64,000 nt of DNA from Myxococcales bacterium (GCA_029880325.1 JAOUOP010000046.1:1-64000); one strand, 5' to 3'; counted from the stretch's first letter, positions 17,691 through 27,233 are shown. A program made the numbers and translations. The notes: a model not told the origin generated them from the sequence alone.

Positions 17691-17706
17691 TGTGACAGGT
17701 GTCACA
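17691..17706 (+). promoter_or_regulatory. Perfect CRP/FNR-type palindrome
   Basis: TGTGACAGGTGTCACA is a perfect inverted repeat and fits TGTGA-N6-TCACA, the binding consensus of CRP-family regulators. It lies 7 bases upstream of the probable GTG start of the giant repeat protein, overlapping the ribosome-site region. At that position a bound protein would repress, unless the start codon is further downstream. Confidence 0.45.
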
Positions 17707-17712
17707 TTGCAT

Positions 17713-20700
17713 GTGTTTCGAGCAGCGAGTGGTTGCAACGCGGGGAGCGTCGTAATCCAAGGTCGCGGGGGTTGGATTTTATTGCTGGTGCTTTCCGCCT
17801 GCTCCGGAGTCGACAAGGATCTGATCGAAGAGTCGACCGATCCGACCACCGATCCGGGCGCCCAGGACAGCGCGGGCCAAGACGCCGGAAGCGACGCGGC
17901 GTCCCCGGGCACAGCCGCAAGCGACGACCCCGCGATGATGGGCATGGCCGGCGCCACAGCCGACCCGGGTGACCGCGGCGACGCTGCGGTTGCCGATGGC
18001 GGCGGCGGTAGCGACTCGCAAGGTGCCGCGAGTTGCGTGCCCAATCCCGACGAGTTCAACCAGGTCTGCCCCGAGATCTGCCCCGAGCAGTGCAACGGCG
18101 AAGACGACGACTGCGATCTCAAGATCGACGAGGGCAGCGACACCCTGTGCTCCCACCTGGCCTTTGCCTCGGCCGTCTGTCTCGATGCCCAGTGCGTGAT
18201 CGTCGACTGTGACAGCGGCTACCGCGACTGCGATGCGCTGGCTGCGAGCGGTTGCGAAACCGCGGTCGCCGAGGATCCCTCCCACTGCGGCGCCTGCGGC
18301 AACGACTGCAACGTGCTCGCGCACACGGCGCAGACGGCCTGCGGAGCCGGCTACAGCTGCCTGATCGCAACGTGCGACAGCGGCTACGCCGACTGCGACG
18401 GCGATCACGAAAGCGGCTGCGAGACCGCCATCACGACCCTGGAAAACTGCGGCGGCTGCGCAAGCAGCGGCGAGGCCGAGGGCTGCGAGAGCCTACCCCA
18501 CGCCAGCGCCAGCGAGTGCTCAAGCGGCCGCTGCACCATCACCACCTGTCGAGAAGACTACCAGGACTGCGACGGCGCCGCCGACAACGGCTGCGAGCGC
18601 CAGCTGAGCACGGTCGGCCCCTGCAGCCCCGATGACGACTGCGAGCGCCTCGACCGGGACGGCCACGAGTACTACTTCTGCCGCACGTCGAGGACCCACG
18701 CGGAAGCCGCCGACCGTTGCCGGCTGATCGCGCGCGGCGACCTGGTCAGCCTCGAGGGCGCCGACGAAAACAGCTTCGTGGCCGAACAGCTGGCCCTCTC
18801 CATCGAGGCCGACGCCTGGATCGGAGCTAGCGATGGCGCGGTCAGCGGGCTGTGGGCCTGGTCGCGCAACGGCGTGCCCTTCTGGCGCGGCGATGGCAGC
18901 GGCGCCGCGGTCGACGGTCGCTACGCAGCCTGGGCCGGCGCACAGCCGGCTGAAGCCGGCGACTGCGCCCTGATGCTGGGCGGGGCAAGCGCTGGCGAGA
19001 GCTGGGCTGCGGCTGGCTGCGAGCAGGGTCGCCCCTACGTCTGCGAGGTCATCACCGACAGTTGTCCGGACGATCCGGTCAAAAGCGAACCGGCCCAGTG
19101 CGGCTGCGGCGCGGAAGACGACGACGCCGACGGCGACGGCATCGCCGCCTGCAACGACGCCTGCCCCAGCGACTCGCTCAAGCTCCAGGAAGGCGCCTGC
19201 GGTTGCGGCAAGTCCGACACCGACAGCGATGGTGACGGCACCGCCGACTGTGGCGACGAATGCCCCGGCGACCCCGACAAGGTGCTGGCGGGGGCCTGCG
19301 GCTGTGGCACGCCCGACACCGACAGCGACCAGGACGGTACCAAGGATTGCAACGACGCCTGCGACGACGATCCCAACAAGAGCGTCCCGGGGGTCTGCGG
19401 CTGCGGCGTGCCCGACACCGACACCGACATGGACGGCAGCAAGGACTGCAACGACACCTGCGATAGCGATCCCGACAAGACCACCCCCGGCGTCTGCGGC
19501 TGCGGTCGACCCGACACCGACAGCGACGCCGACGGCAAAAAGGACTGCGTCGACGAGTGTCCCGACGATCCGGACAAAACCATCGCCGGCGTCTGCGGCT
19601 GCGGTAAGCCCGACACCGACTCCGACGGCGACGGCCTGCTCGACTGTGACGACGGCTGCCCCGGCGACTCGAGCAAGACCGCGCCCGGCACCTGCGGCTG
19701 CGGCACACCCGACACCGACTCCGACAACGACGGCGTCAAGGACTGCAGCGACGACTGCCCCGAGGACGCCGCCAAGGTCGAGCCCGGCACCTGTGGCTGC
19801 GGCACCTCGGAGGTCGACAGCGACGGCGACGGCAGCAAGGACTGCGAGGACGGCTGCGACAACGACGCCGCCAAGACCGCACCCGGCACCTGCGGCTGCG
19901 GGCAGCTGGATACCGACAGCGACGAGGACGGCAGCGCCGACTGCATCGACGGCTGCCCCAGCGACAGCGCCAAGGTGAGCGCCGGCGTCTGCGGCTGCGG
20001 CATCCCGGATACCGACGGCGACGGTGACGGCACACCCGACTGTGTCGACGGCTGCCCCGGTGACGGCGCCAAAACCTCGCCGGGCACCTGCGGCTGTGGC
20101 ATCTCCGACGCCGACACCGACAACGACGGCACCAAAAACTGCGAAGACGCCTGCCCCTCCGACGCAGGCAAGGTGCTGCCCGGCGTCTGCGGCTGCGGCA
20201 TCCCGGATACCGACAGCGACGGCGACGGCACGCCCGACTGCGATGAGAGCTGCCCCAGCGATCCGAGCAAAGACGCCCCCGGCATCTGCGGCTGTGGCAC
20301 ACCCGACACCGACACCGACAGCGACGGCTATGCCGACTGCGTCGACGGCTGCATCGCCGACGCCGGCAAGCAAGACCCGGGCGTCTGCGGCTGCGGCACA
20401 CCCGACACCGACGCAGACCAAGACGGCAGCATGGACTGCATCGACGAGTGCGACGCAGACCCACTCAAGACAACGATTGGTCAATGCGGCTGCGGTGTGC
20501 TCGATACCGATTCGGACGCCGACGGCTACGCCGACTGCATCGAAGACTGCGTCACTGACCCCGACAAACAGGATCCGGGCGCCTGCGGTTGCGGCACACC
20601 CGACACCGACACAGACGCCGACGGAACCGCCAACTGCATCGACCTGTGCCCAAATGACGCGGGCAAGACGGCCGCCGGGGCCTGTGGCTGCGGCGTGGCC

Positions 20701-22830
20701 GACACCGACTCCGATTCCGACGGCACGCCCGACTGCACCGACGAGTGCGACGCCGACGCGGCCAAGACCGTGCCCGGCACCTGCGGCTGCGGTACACCCG
20801 ACACCGATACCGACAAGGACGGGACCGCCGACTGCGTCGACGGCTGCCCCGGCGACGCGGCCAAGACCGCACCCGGCAGCTGCGGCTGCGGCACACCCGA
20901 CACCGACGCCGACAAAGACGGAACCAAGGACTGCAACGACGGCTGCCCGAGCGACGCCGGCAAGACCGAGCCGGGCCAGTGCGGCTGCGGCATCGCCGAC
21001 ACCGACAGCGACGCCGACGGGACCGCCGACTGCAACGACAGCTGTCCGACCGACCCGGCCAAGGTAAGCGCCGGCAGCTGTGGCTGTGGCGTGGCCGACA
21101 CCGACAGCGACGCCGACGGCGTCGCCGACTGCAGCGACGGCTGCCCTGCCGACGCCAACAAGTCCGAACCCGGCGCCTGCGGCTGCGGCATGCTCGACAC
21201 CGACGCCGACATGGACGGCACCCCCGCCTGCAGCGACGCCTGTGACGAAGATCCGCTCAAGACCGCCCCGGGCGTCTGCGGCTGCGGTACCCCCGACATC
21301 GACAGCGACGGTGACGCAACCCTCGACTGCAACGACGCCTGCGACATGGACCCGACCAAGGTCGCGGCCGGCCAGTGCGGTTGCGGCATCGCCGACACCG
21401 ACAGCGACAGCGACGGCTACGCCGACTGCCTGGAGGAATGCATCCTCGATCCCGCCAAGCAGGATGCGGGGCTATGTGGCTGCGGCGTGGCCGACACCGA
21501 CGCCGACATGGACGGCACCCCCGGCTGCTTCGACGCCTGCGACGACGACCCCTTGAAGACCGAGTTGGGACTATGCGGCTGTGGCGTGGCCGACACCGAC
21601 GCCGACATGGACGGCACTCCCGGCTGCTTCGACGCCTGCGACGACGACCCCTTGAAGACCGAGCCGGGCACCTGCGGCTGCGGCACCGCCGACACCGACT
21701 CGGACGCCGACGGCAGCGCCGACTGCAACGACGGCTGCCCCAGCGACCCGCTCAAGACCGAGCCGGGCATCTGCGGCTGCGGCGTGGTCGACGACAGCAC
21801 CGACAGCGACGGCGACGCCACCCCCGACTGCAGCGACGGCTGCCCCTCCGACGCCACCGTCACCAGCGCTTGCTTTCCCTCCGGCCACAGCAACTTCGAC
21901 AGCGACCCCATCGACTTCAGCAGCCAGCCGAGCGCCAACTTTAACTGCGGCACCACCACCACCATCGACTCCACCGACCCCGACGGCGCGGGCAGCGGCG
22001 TGGCCACCATCAGCGGCTGGTGCGGCACACCGCCGACGCCGGTGGCCCAAACCCAAAGCGACGGATCGTCGATCGTGGTGATCCCGCTCAGCGGCCTCAA
22101 CGTCAACGCCGGCAACTCGATCGTGCTCATCGGTGACCGCCCGGTGGTCTTCGCGGTGCGCGGTAACGCCACCATCGCCGGCAGCATCGGCGCCAACGCC
22201 AGCGCCATGGTGGCCGGCGCCGGCGGCAACCTCAGCTGTTTGCCGGCGCCGGCCAGCGGCGCTGGCAGCGACGGCACCGGCAGTGCCAGCGGCGGCGGTG
22301 GTGGCGGCGGCGGCGGTGGCTTCGGCACCCGTGGCGGTGACGGCGGCGACGGCGACGGCAGCAACAATGGCGTCGGCGGCAGCCCCCGCGGCAGCGCCAC
22401 CCTGACACCGCTGATCGGCGGCTGCCCGGGCGGCCGCGGCGGCGGCTGCAGCTCGATCGGTGGCGCCGCGGGCGGCGGGGCCGTACAGATCACGGTCTCG
22501 GGCACCCTGAGCGTCAGCGGCAGCGTGACGGCCAACGGCGGCATCGGACAGGAGGGCTGCGGCAGCGAGGGTGGCGGCACCGGCGGCGGTTCGGGCGGTG
22601 GCATCCTGCTGGAGGCCGAAAGTGTGGACCTGACCGGCGCCACCTTCACCACCAATGGCGGCAAGGGTGGCAAGGGCAGTGGCGGCACGGCCGGCGCAGA
22701 CGGCTCCACAAGTCCCGGGGCAAACGGCGGCACCGCGCAAAACGAAAGGTCCAACGGCGGCGGCGGTGGCGGCGGCGGCTACGGGCGACGGGTGGTCAAC
22801 TGGAGCAGCGCCTGCACCGGCTGCCCTTGA
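17713..22830 (+). CDS. Giant Cys-rich surface lipoprotein with 28 DxDxDG/CGCG repeats
   Basis: The protein is about 1705 aa. The start is uncertain: GTG 17713 is preferred, TTG 17707 and TTG 17650 are possible. A lipobox LVLSAC follows a short hydrophobic run. Residues about 115-295 carry MopE-like Cys pairs (CNGEDDDCD, then three CDSGYxDCD-type units). About 300-446 is a C-type-lectin-like domain (AWIGASD, WAGAQPAEAGDC, C-terminal CEV). About 455-1390 holds 28 tandem 33-residue repeats of the form DTDSDxDGxxDCxDxCPxDxxKxxPGxCGCGxP, like thrombospondin type-3 calcium repeats with added disulfides. The last about 315 residues are Gly-rich with Cys near the end. It is very probably an exported, Ca2+-stiffened fibre or adhesin. 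Repeats 25 and 26 are almost identical at DNA level, pointing to recent unit duplication. Confidence 0.9.
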   Translation: MFRAASGCNAGSVVIQGRGGWILLLVLSACSGVDKDLIEESTDPTTDPGAQDSAGQDAGSDAASPGTAASDDPAMMGMAGATADPGDRGDAAVADGGGGSDSQGAASCVPNPDEFNQVCPEICPEQCNGEDDDCDLKIDEGSDTLCSHLAFASAVCLDAQCVIVDCDSGYRDCDALAASGCETAVAEDPSHCGACGNDCNVLAHTAQTACGAGYSCLIATCDSGYADCDGDHESGCETAITTLENCGGCASSGEAEGCESLPHASASECSSGRCTITTCREDYQDCDGAADNGCERQLSTVGPCSPDDDCERLDRDGHEYYFCRTSRTHAEAADRCRLIARGDLVSLEGADENSFVAEQLALSIEADAWIGASDGAVSGLWAWSRNGVPFWRGDGSGAAVDGRYAAWAGAQPAEAGDCALMLGGASAGESWAAAGCEQGRPYVCEVITDSCPDDPVKSEPAQCGCGAEDDDADGDGIAACNDACPSDSLKLQEGACGCGKSDTDSDGDGTADCGDECPGDPDKVLAGACGCGTPDTDSDQDGTKDCNDACDDDPNKSVPGVCGCGVPDTDTDMDGSKDCNDTCDSDPDKTTPGVCGCGRPDTDSDADGKKDCVDECPDDPDKTIAGVCGCGKPDTDSDGDGLLDCDDGCPGDSSKTAPGTCGCGTPDTDSDNDGVKDCSDDCPEDAAKVEPGTCGCGTSEVDSDGDGSKDCEDGCDNDAAKTAPGTCGCGQLDTDSDEDGSADCIDGCPSDSAKVSAGVCGCGIPDTDGDGDGTPDCVDGCPGDGAKTSPGTCGCGISDADTDNDGTKNCEDACPSDAGKVLPGVCGCGIPDTDSDGDGTPDCDESCPSDPSKDAPGICGCGTPDTDTDSDGYADCVDGCIADAGKQDPGVCGCGTPDTDADQDGSMDCIDECDADPLKTTIGQCGCGVLDTDSDADGYADCIEDCVTDPDKQDPGACGCGTPDTDTDADGTANCIDLCPNDAGKTAAGACGCGVADTDSDSDGTPDCTDECDADAAKTVPGTCGCGTPDTDTDKDGTADCVDGCPGDAAKTAPGSCGCGTPDTDADKDGTKDCNDGCPSDAGKTEPGQCGCGIADTDSDADGTADCNDSCPTDPAKVSAGSCGCGVADTDSDADGVADCSDGCPADANKSEPGACGCGMLDTDADMDGTPACSDACDEDPLKTAPGVCGCGTPDIDSDGDATLDCNDACDMDPTKVAAGQCGCGIADTDSDSDGYADCLEECILDPAKQDAGLCGCGVADTDADMDGTPGCFDACDDDPLKTELGLCGCGVADTDADMDGTPGCFDACDDDPLKTEPGTCGCGTADTDSDADGSADCNDGCPSDPLKTEPGICGCGVVDDSTDSDGDATPDCSDGCPSDATVTSACFPSGHSNFDSDPIDFSSQPSANFNCGTTTTIDSTDPDGAGSGVATISGWCGTPPTPVAQTQSDGSSIVVIPLSGLNVNAGNSIVLIGDRPVVFAVRGNATIAGSIGANASAMVAGAGGNLSCLPAPASGAGSDGTGSASGGGGGGGGGGFGTRGGDGGDGDGSNNGVGGSPRGSATLTPLIGGCPGGRGGGCSSIGGAAGGGAVQITVSGTLSVSGSVTANGGIGQEGCGSEGGGTGGGSGGGILLEAESVDLTGATFTTNGGKGGKGSGGTAGADGSTSPGANGGTAQNERSNGGGGGGGGYGRRVVNWSSACTGCP

Positions 22831-22893
22831 GTGGCGCTTGCCAGGCCGGCCCCGGGGACTACGTAGCACTCCCCCATAGGAGAGCCGACCACC

Positions 22894-23121
22894 ATGCACC
22901 GCTCCGAGACCCAAGACCTGACGCGCTGCCTAGCCTGCGATGGCGAGATTTCCGAAGCGCGGGAGCGCGCCTTCAGCCTGGGCGACGCCGGTGTGCTGTG
23001 CTTCGGCTGCGCCGCCGAACGCGGCGGGAGCTACGACGAAACCCACGATCGCTGGGAGCAAGCACCAAACCTCGAAGGCCTGCCGGCGCCAGACGCCGAA
23101 CGGGCCCGCGTCTGGAAGTAG
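22894..23121 (+). CDS. Small zinc-binding-type protein
   Basis: The protein is 75 aa and soluble. Two Cys pairs, CLACDGE (about residue 12) and CFGCAAERGG (about 36), are spaced like a zinc ribbon. The rest is polar, with a conserved-looking DETHDRWEQAP stretch. The ribosome site GGAGAG lies ten bases before the ATG. It follows the giant repeat gene by 63 bases and could be co-transcribed. The function is unknown. Confidence 0.65.
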   Translation: MHRSETQDLTRCLACDGEISEARERAFSLGDAGVLCFGCAAERGGSYDETHDRWEQAPNLEGLPAPDAERARVWK

Positions 23122-23139
23122 CGCGGCGGCCCTGGCGCG

Positions 23140-23535
23140 TTGCGCTGCGGTCTTGCCGCCGCCCCATCTGCACGCCACGGCTTCGATGCACTTGGGCAGG
23201 TGCGAGAAGACGCCGCATTCGTCCTGGGCTCGACGCGCGTCACTCCGCGTCCCTACGCCATCGCGACTTCACTGACAGCCCAGCATGCAGTCGTCACCTG
23301 GTTTCAGACCGAAGACGCAATCAGCGTGCAGACGCTGTCGATGAAAGGCGAGCCCGATCCGGACCCACACGTGATCCAGGCTGAGGGCAATGGTCTCGAC
23401 GCGTGGCTCGACGCGTGGCTCGACGTGGCGATCGACGGCGCCGGCGAGGTGGCCCTCGTCCGGGTCGAGCCCCATGTTCACGGCCCTGGCCAGCACACCG
23501 GTCGTTCCATACTGTCTGGGGAGGCTCGATGGTGA
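23140..23535 (+). pseudogene. Probable remnant of a beta-propeller-like protein
   Basis: The frame reads 131 aa. A middle part such as AVVTWFQTEDAISVQTLSMKG has the rhythm of repeat-propeller lipoproteins, but there is no signal peptide and the ends look random. A 12-bp tandem duplication (GACGCGTGGCTC twice, 23398-23421) inserts a repeated DAWL. I judge it a decayed fragment rather than a gene. Confidence 0.35.
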
Positions 23536-23607
23536 CCACCGCGCTCGCTACGCGATTTTGCAGGCCACCCTTGCCCCTCACTACGCCGTACCATAGCTTT
23601 CGAAGCG

Positions 23608-24246
23608 ATGCGTTCATCGGGGAGAAAACGCGCGCCAGGTGCAGCCATCGCAGCCCGTTTTCTGCCCTTGCTGGGCGTGCTCACAGCCTGCAGCTACAGC
23701 AGTCATAGCGGCGCTCAGCCTCGGGGCGGAAGTGGCGGCGCAGCTCCTGACCAGGAGTCGTCGACATTCCAAAAACCAACCGCCGGCTTCACGGCCAATG
23801 CCGGCACGCCCGCCCTCCCGACGAACGCCGGCTCCAGTGCCGACTCGGACTCACCAGCGCCTCCAGAATCCGAGTCGGGCGAGGTCAGCTGCGGCGCGAC
23901 CATTTGTGCCAATCCCTTGGAGGGCGCAGCTTCTTTCTTCGGAGTCAACTTCTCTGTGTGCTGCCTGGATCCGGCCACCGCGACATGCGGCCGCACCACG
24001 GAGGAAGGAGCGTGCGTTGCAAACCCCGAAGGGGACCCTGAGTGCCCTGACCTCGATGAATCGGGATACGTGCAGGGGTGCTGCCTACCCGAGGGCGAAT
24101 GTGGGCTGAGCGCTCCGCTCGCGAACGGTCAGGGAAACGAAAGCTGCGGCGCCTACGCTTTCTTCACGAGTTTCGTCGCCGGGGCTTGGACCATCCTGCC
24201 AAACACGCCCCCGGCCTGCGATAACGGCGCCGACGCGGGGCATTGA
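23608..24246 (+). CDS. Hypothetical Cys-rich lipoprotein
   Basis: The protein is 212 aa. A basic N-terminus (RSSGRKR) and hydrophobic run lead to the lipobox GVLTAC (Cys about residue 28). A Ser/Gly/Pro linker to about residue 95 is followed by a compact Cys-rich domain with two CC pairs (VCCLDP, GCCLPEGEC) and six further Cys. It resembles other small disulfide-rich lipoproteins of this phylum but belongs to no family I can name. The ATG at 23608 is the only start giving a signal peptide. Confidence 0.65.
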   Translation: MRSSGRKRAPGAAIAARFLPLLGVLTACSYSSHSGAQPRGGSGGAAPDQESSTFQKPTAGFTANAGTPALPTNAGSSADSDSPAPPESESGEVSCGATICANPLEGAASFFGVNFSVCCLDPATATCGRTTEEGACVANPEGDPECPDLDESGYVQGCCLPEGECGLSAPLANGQGNESCGAYAFFTSFVAGAWTILPNTPPACDNGADAGH

Positions 24247-24564
24247 TCTCCCGGAACCTGCCCGGCGCGTTTCCCAAATCGAGGCACGCCTGCACAGCGG
24301 GGGACGGTCAGATGGAAGTGGCACGTGCGCTGAGGGCGAGCACGGGCTCAGTGGCGACGTGGTACGCGTGGGCGCTGCAGAACGCAGCGGAGATGGACGA
24401 GCAGGGCTCGGTGGTGGTGCAAAAGCTGGGCAAGCGAAGGCGGTGAGCCCGGCGGTCCATGGCGCTCGCTTCCATGCCGATGCGGAGGAAGACCGAGGCG
24501 CGAAGTTCGGAAGCGTCACCAAAGCCCGCACTTCCCTTCTGCCCCGGGGCAAGACCCCAAGATG
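24247..24564. other. No convincing gene
   Basis: About 320 bases lie between a lipoprotein stop and element B. Both strands have open frames, but none has a ribosome site, signal peptide or recognisable motif. Confidence 0.4.
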
Positions 24565-24748
24565 TAAGGGCTCGCGAAACAATAACTTCCCCCTTTGGCA
24601 CGCACCGGCGGGCACGCTCGGGCCGTGCGTCCTCGAAGAATTCCTCGATGTACCTCGGGTACGACTGCGGATTGTCCTCCGGGCGCCGTCCCGACCGCAC
24701 TCCGCCGTCACGCACCAAAGGGGGAAGTTATTGTTTCGCGAGCCCTAA
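24565..24748. mobile_element. Element B: 178-bp MITE-like element with 31-bp perfect inverted ends
   Basis: The ends at 24568-24598 and 24715-24745 are perfect inverted repeats of 31 bp, beginning GGGCTCGCGAAACAATAACT and ending CTTTGG. TAA lies directly outside both ends, as a likely target duplication. The 116-bp interior has no gene. There is no transposase, so it would be mobilised in trans. Short internal blocks recur in the diverged element at 125-302. Confidence 0.75.
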
Positions 24749-24905
24749 GGACCGTCCCTCCGACCCCATTGCCTCCGCCGTTCGCCGACGTAGACACCGC
24801 CTGCGAAGGTGAAAATCACCTGCTTCTTCTGCGCCTTCGCGGGACGACTGGACCATGAGTGAAGCCGGCATCGCCAGCGGTTGTTTCACGAGCGGCGGCC
24901 CGCCA

Positions 24906-24945
24906 AGTGACGGCCAGCCGAGTGACGGCCAGCCGAGTCACGGCT
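24906..24945. repeat. 15-bp tandem repeat at a gene 3' end
   Basis: AGTGACGGCCAGCCG occurs twice in exact tandem (24906-24920 and 24921-24935), followed by a diverged third unit that reaches into the stop of the C-type-lectin-like gene. No function is evident. Confidence 0.6.
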
Positions 24946-25951
24946 GCACCGACTCGCACACGAAGGGGTCGGTGAACGTCGTGGGCGGGTCCAGACTGCC
25001 GACCCAGGTGTAGCCGCTCACGCGCAGGTAGCAATCGCTGCACGGAAAGGGCATGCCGCTGTGGGTAGACGGAGACAGAGCGCTGTAAGCGCCTTCCGTG
25101 AGTACGCCCTGGTCGTAGAGGATCGGGCCGCGGTCGTCGCTCAGGGTGCTCCAGCGCCAGACGTTCGGATCATCGAACGTCGTCAGGCCGATGATGATCG
25201 CGTTGATGCCATGCTGGCCTCCCCAGCGGGAGACGAATTCATGTTCGTTGTGGGTGTTGATCTCCACCACCTTCATGCCGACCGCGCGGCAGGCTGCGAA
25301 GACCGCGTCGACGCCGATGTTGTCAGGGCGGCAGCTGTAGTAGTGGTGGCCGTGGAAGCAGCCGTAGAAGCAACAGCCGTAGTCGAGTGTCGTCGGATCA
25401 GTGGTGCGCGGATCGCCGCAGTCGGCTCCCTGCAAGGGCGCCTGGGGCAGCACGGTGGCCGGGTCGAAGGGATCGGGGCAGCCGGTGTCGAGCGGCAAGT
25501 CGTCGAAGACCTGTGGCGCCGCGTCACTGCAGCGCCCCGCCTCGCACACGACGGCGCCGCCCTCGAGCCCGGGGCAGGGCTCGCAGGTGTCGAGGCCACA
25601 GCCGATCGCCGGATGCGGTGCCGCGCACAGGCCGCCGCAGCGCTTCTGCCCGCCGGGGCAAGCTTCCAGGTCCGCAGCCACGGGCGTGGCGGTCCCGGCA
25701 TCCGCCGTCCCGGCGCTTGCGGCGCTGGTTCCTTGCTGGTCTGTCGTGGTCGTGCTCGCAGCGGCAGCGCTCCCGGCGTCCGGCCCCAGCTCGCTCGGCT
25801 CCGCCGCCACCGTTGGTGACCGGGCTGTCGACGCATCCGAACTCGGAGGCAGCGAAGCCTGCCCGCCCTCGCTCCCAGCCGAGCACGCGAGGTTGCCCAA
25901 CAGCAGCCAAAGTGCCCATCCGGGTCCACCGTTCGTTTTGCCCGTGCGCAT
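24938..25951 (-). CDS. Lipoprotein with C-type-lectin-like domain
   Basis: The protein is about 337 aa from the ATG at 25951 (MRTGKTNGG); an ATG at 25978 would overlap the upstream gene. The lipobox is LLGNLAC, followed by a long Ser/Ala/Thr/Asp linker (to about residue 95). A Cys-rich hinge comes next (CPGGQKRCGGLC, CGLDTCEPCPG). A C-type-lectin-like fold covers about 195-337: HHYYSCRPD, FAACRAVGMKVVEINT, NAIIIGLTTFDD with a WxW-type WRWS, and the final VCESV. It is probably a surface carbohydrate- or protein-binding lipoprotein. It starts six bases after the VWA lipoprotein gene, so they form a two-gene operon. Confidence 0.8.
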   Translation of the reverse strand: MRTGKTNGGPGWALWLLLGNLACSAGSEGGQASLPPSSDASTARSPTVAAEPSELGPDAGSAAAASTTTTDQQGTSAASAGTADAGTATPVAADLEACPGGQKRCGGLCAAPHPAIGCGLDTCEPCPGLEGGAVVCEAGRCSDAAPQVFDDLPLDTGCPDPFDPATVLPQAPLQGADCGDPRTTDPTTLDYGCCFYGCFHGHHYYSCRPDNIGVDAVFAACRAVGMKVVEINTHNEHEFVSRWGGQHGINAIIIGLTTFDDPNVWRWSTLSDDRGPILYDQGVLTEGAYSALSPSTHSGMPFPCSDCYLRVSGYTWVGSLDPPTTFTDPFVCESVQP

Positions 25952-25956
25952 GGCTT

Positions 25957-27189
25957 TCAATCCAACCGGGGGTCCCACTGGCGCTCACAGCCGAACTCGA
26001 TCTCGACCTTCGCCTCGGTCTGCAGTGCGATCACCCGGCAGGTCTGTTCGCAGACCGCAATGCGGGTGGGCTGCTGTGGATCGTCGTAGTACCAGCCGCC
26101 GCCCGTAAGCTCACAGTCGGAGGCCTCGCGCAGCCCCAGGATGGTCTGCTCGCTGCCGTCGGGACCGGTGAAGCGCACATTGACCTGGTCCGGATCCAGC
26201 GTCCTGCCATCCGGTGCGGTGGGGATCCCCCAATCGCACGGCAAGGGCGTGGCGCTATCAACGATGTCGCTGGCCAACATGTCGAAGATCTGGCCAAAGC
26301 TGCTGCCCGTGATCTGAACCGCCACACCGCCGGTCTGCTCGGCCAAGTCGCGGTAGACCGTGCCCACCCGGCGCCCAGCCCATACCCCCGGCTCGGCGCA
26401 GCTGTCGTCGAGGCAAACCACCGCATGCAGTCGCCACCGATTGGCGCGGAACTCCCGTTGCCGATCCATCCAGGCGGTGAAGTACTCGGCCCCCAGCACC
26501 GAGTCGTGATCGGTGATGACGACGATGTTTTTGCTGACTCCGTCCCGCAGCACGTGCCGATATTGCGAAAAAGAGTACATCAGATGATCGAGCAGCGCCG
26601 TGGACTGCACGAAGATGTCGGTGACGATCGGTGGCTCACTGTCGAGCACATGCTCGGTGACGTGGAAGTAACCGGGCGGGTTGTGGTCGTCGGGGCAGCT
26701 GCCGCTGCCCAGCGGCGCCGGGATGCACACGCCGAGCCAGGCCGTGGTGTCGAGGGCCGCCGAGATCATCACCACATGCGACTCGACGTCCGAGTCGGAA
26801 AGCGCCGCAGCCAGTCCATTGAGGTTGTCGCGAACCTGTCCGATCTCGTCGGCCATGCTGCCGGAATTGTCGAGCACGATGATGAGGTCGGACTGCTTGA
26901 CGGGAAGGCCTTGCGCGCGCGACTCCAGAGCGCGGCAAGCTTCGACCACCGGGCCCTGACCGTCGCCGGCTGTCGTCGCTTCCGGTTGCGGCTCGAGGGC
27001 CGGCCGCTCGCCGTCGGCAACATTGTCGAAGCCCGCGCCAATGGGCGCGTCAGTCGTGCCCTCACCTTCGCGCGTTCCTTTCGTCTGCGCGGTCGCGCCG
27101 GCATCGGGCGCGGCCTGCCCCCCAGTGTCACCGCAGCCCAGGCCCCCCACGAGCAGCACAAGCCCCAACCACGCGTGAACACGGTCCAC
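25957..27189 (-). CDS. VWA-domain lipoprotein
   Basis: The protein is 410 aa. Signal peptide LGLVLLVGGLGC has the lipidated Cys about residue 19. An Ala/Glu/Gly linker leads to a von Willebrand A domain beginning about residue 95, with MIDAS motif VLDNSGSMAD (about 105), a later Thr/Asp region (IVVITDHDS) and a C-terminal Cys-rich domain (CDWGIP, CELTGGGWYYDD, CEQTCRV, FGCERQWD). The WYYDD...C pattern recurs at the end of the VWA lipoprotein at 47.8 kb, so the two are paralogues. It is followed by a C-type-lectin-like lipoprotein gene six bases downstream; together they may form a surface binding pair. Confidence 0.85.
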   Translation of the reverse strand: MDRVHAWLGLVLLVGGLGCGDTGGQAAPDAGATAQTKGTREGEGTTDAPIGAGFDNVADGERPALEPQPEATTAGDGQGPVVEACRALESRAQGLPVKQSDLIIVLDNSGSMADEIGQVRDNLNGLAAALSDSDVESHVVMISAALDTTAWLGVCIPAPLGSGSCPDDHNPPGYFHVTEHVLDSEPPIVTDIFVQSTALLDHLMYSFSQYRHVLRDGVSKNIVVITDHDSVLGAEYFTAWMDRQREFRANRWRLHAVVCLDDSCAEPGVWAGRRVGTVYRDLAEQTGGVAVQITGSSFGQIFDMLASDIVDSATPLPCDWGIPTAPDGRTLDPDQVNVRFTGPDGSEQTILGLREASDCELTGGGWYYDDPQQPTRIAVCEQTCRVIALQTEAKVEIEFGCERQWDPRLD

Positions 27190-27233
27190 GCGAGCAGCAT
27201 GCCCCGAGACGAAGCGCGTGCCAAGCCGGAGAC

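Noticed and set aside
18520..20484. Long minus-strand frame of Val/Ala/Gly repeats
   Set aside because: Mirror image of the 33-residue repeat array of the giant lipoprotein; no start signals.
17713..22830. Regular 99-bp repeats considered as a CRISPR or satellite array
   Set aside because: The repeats are coding, in frame and diverged at third positions, so they are protein repeats.
24312..24446. Possible 44-aa plus-strand peptide (MEVARALRASTG...)
   Set aside because: No ribosome site and no recognisable similarity; too short to support.
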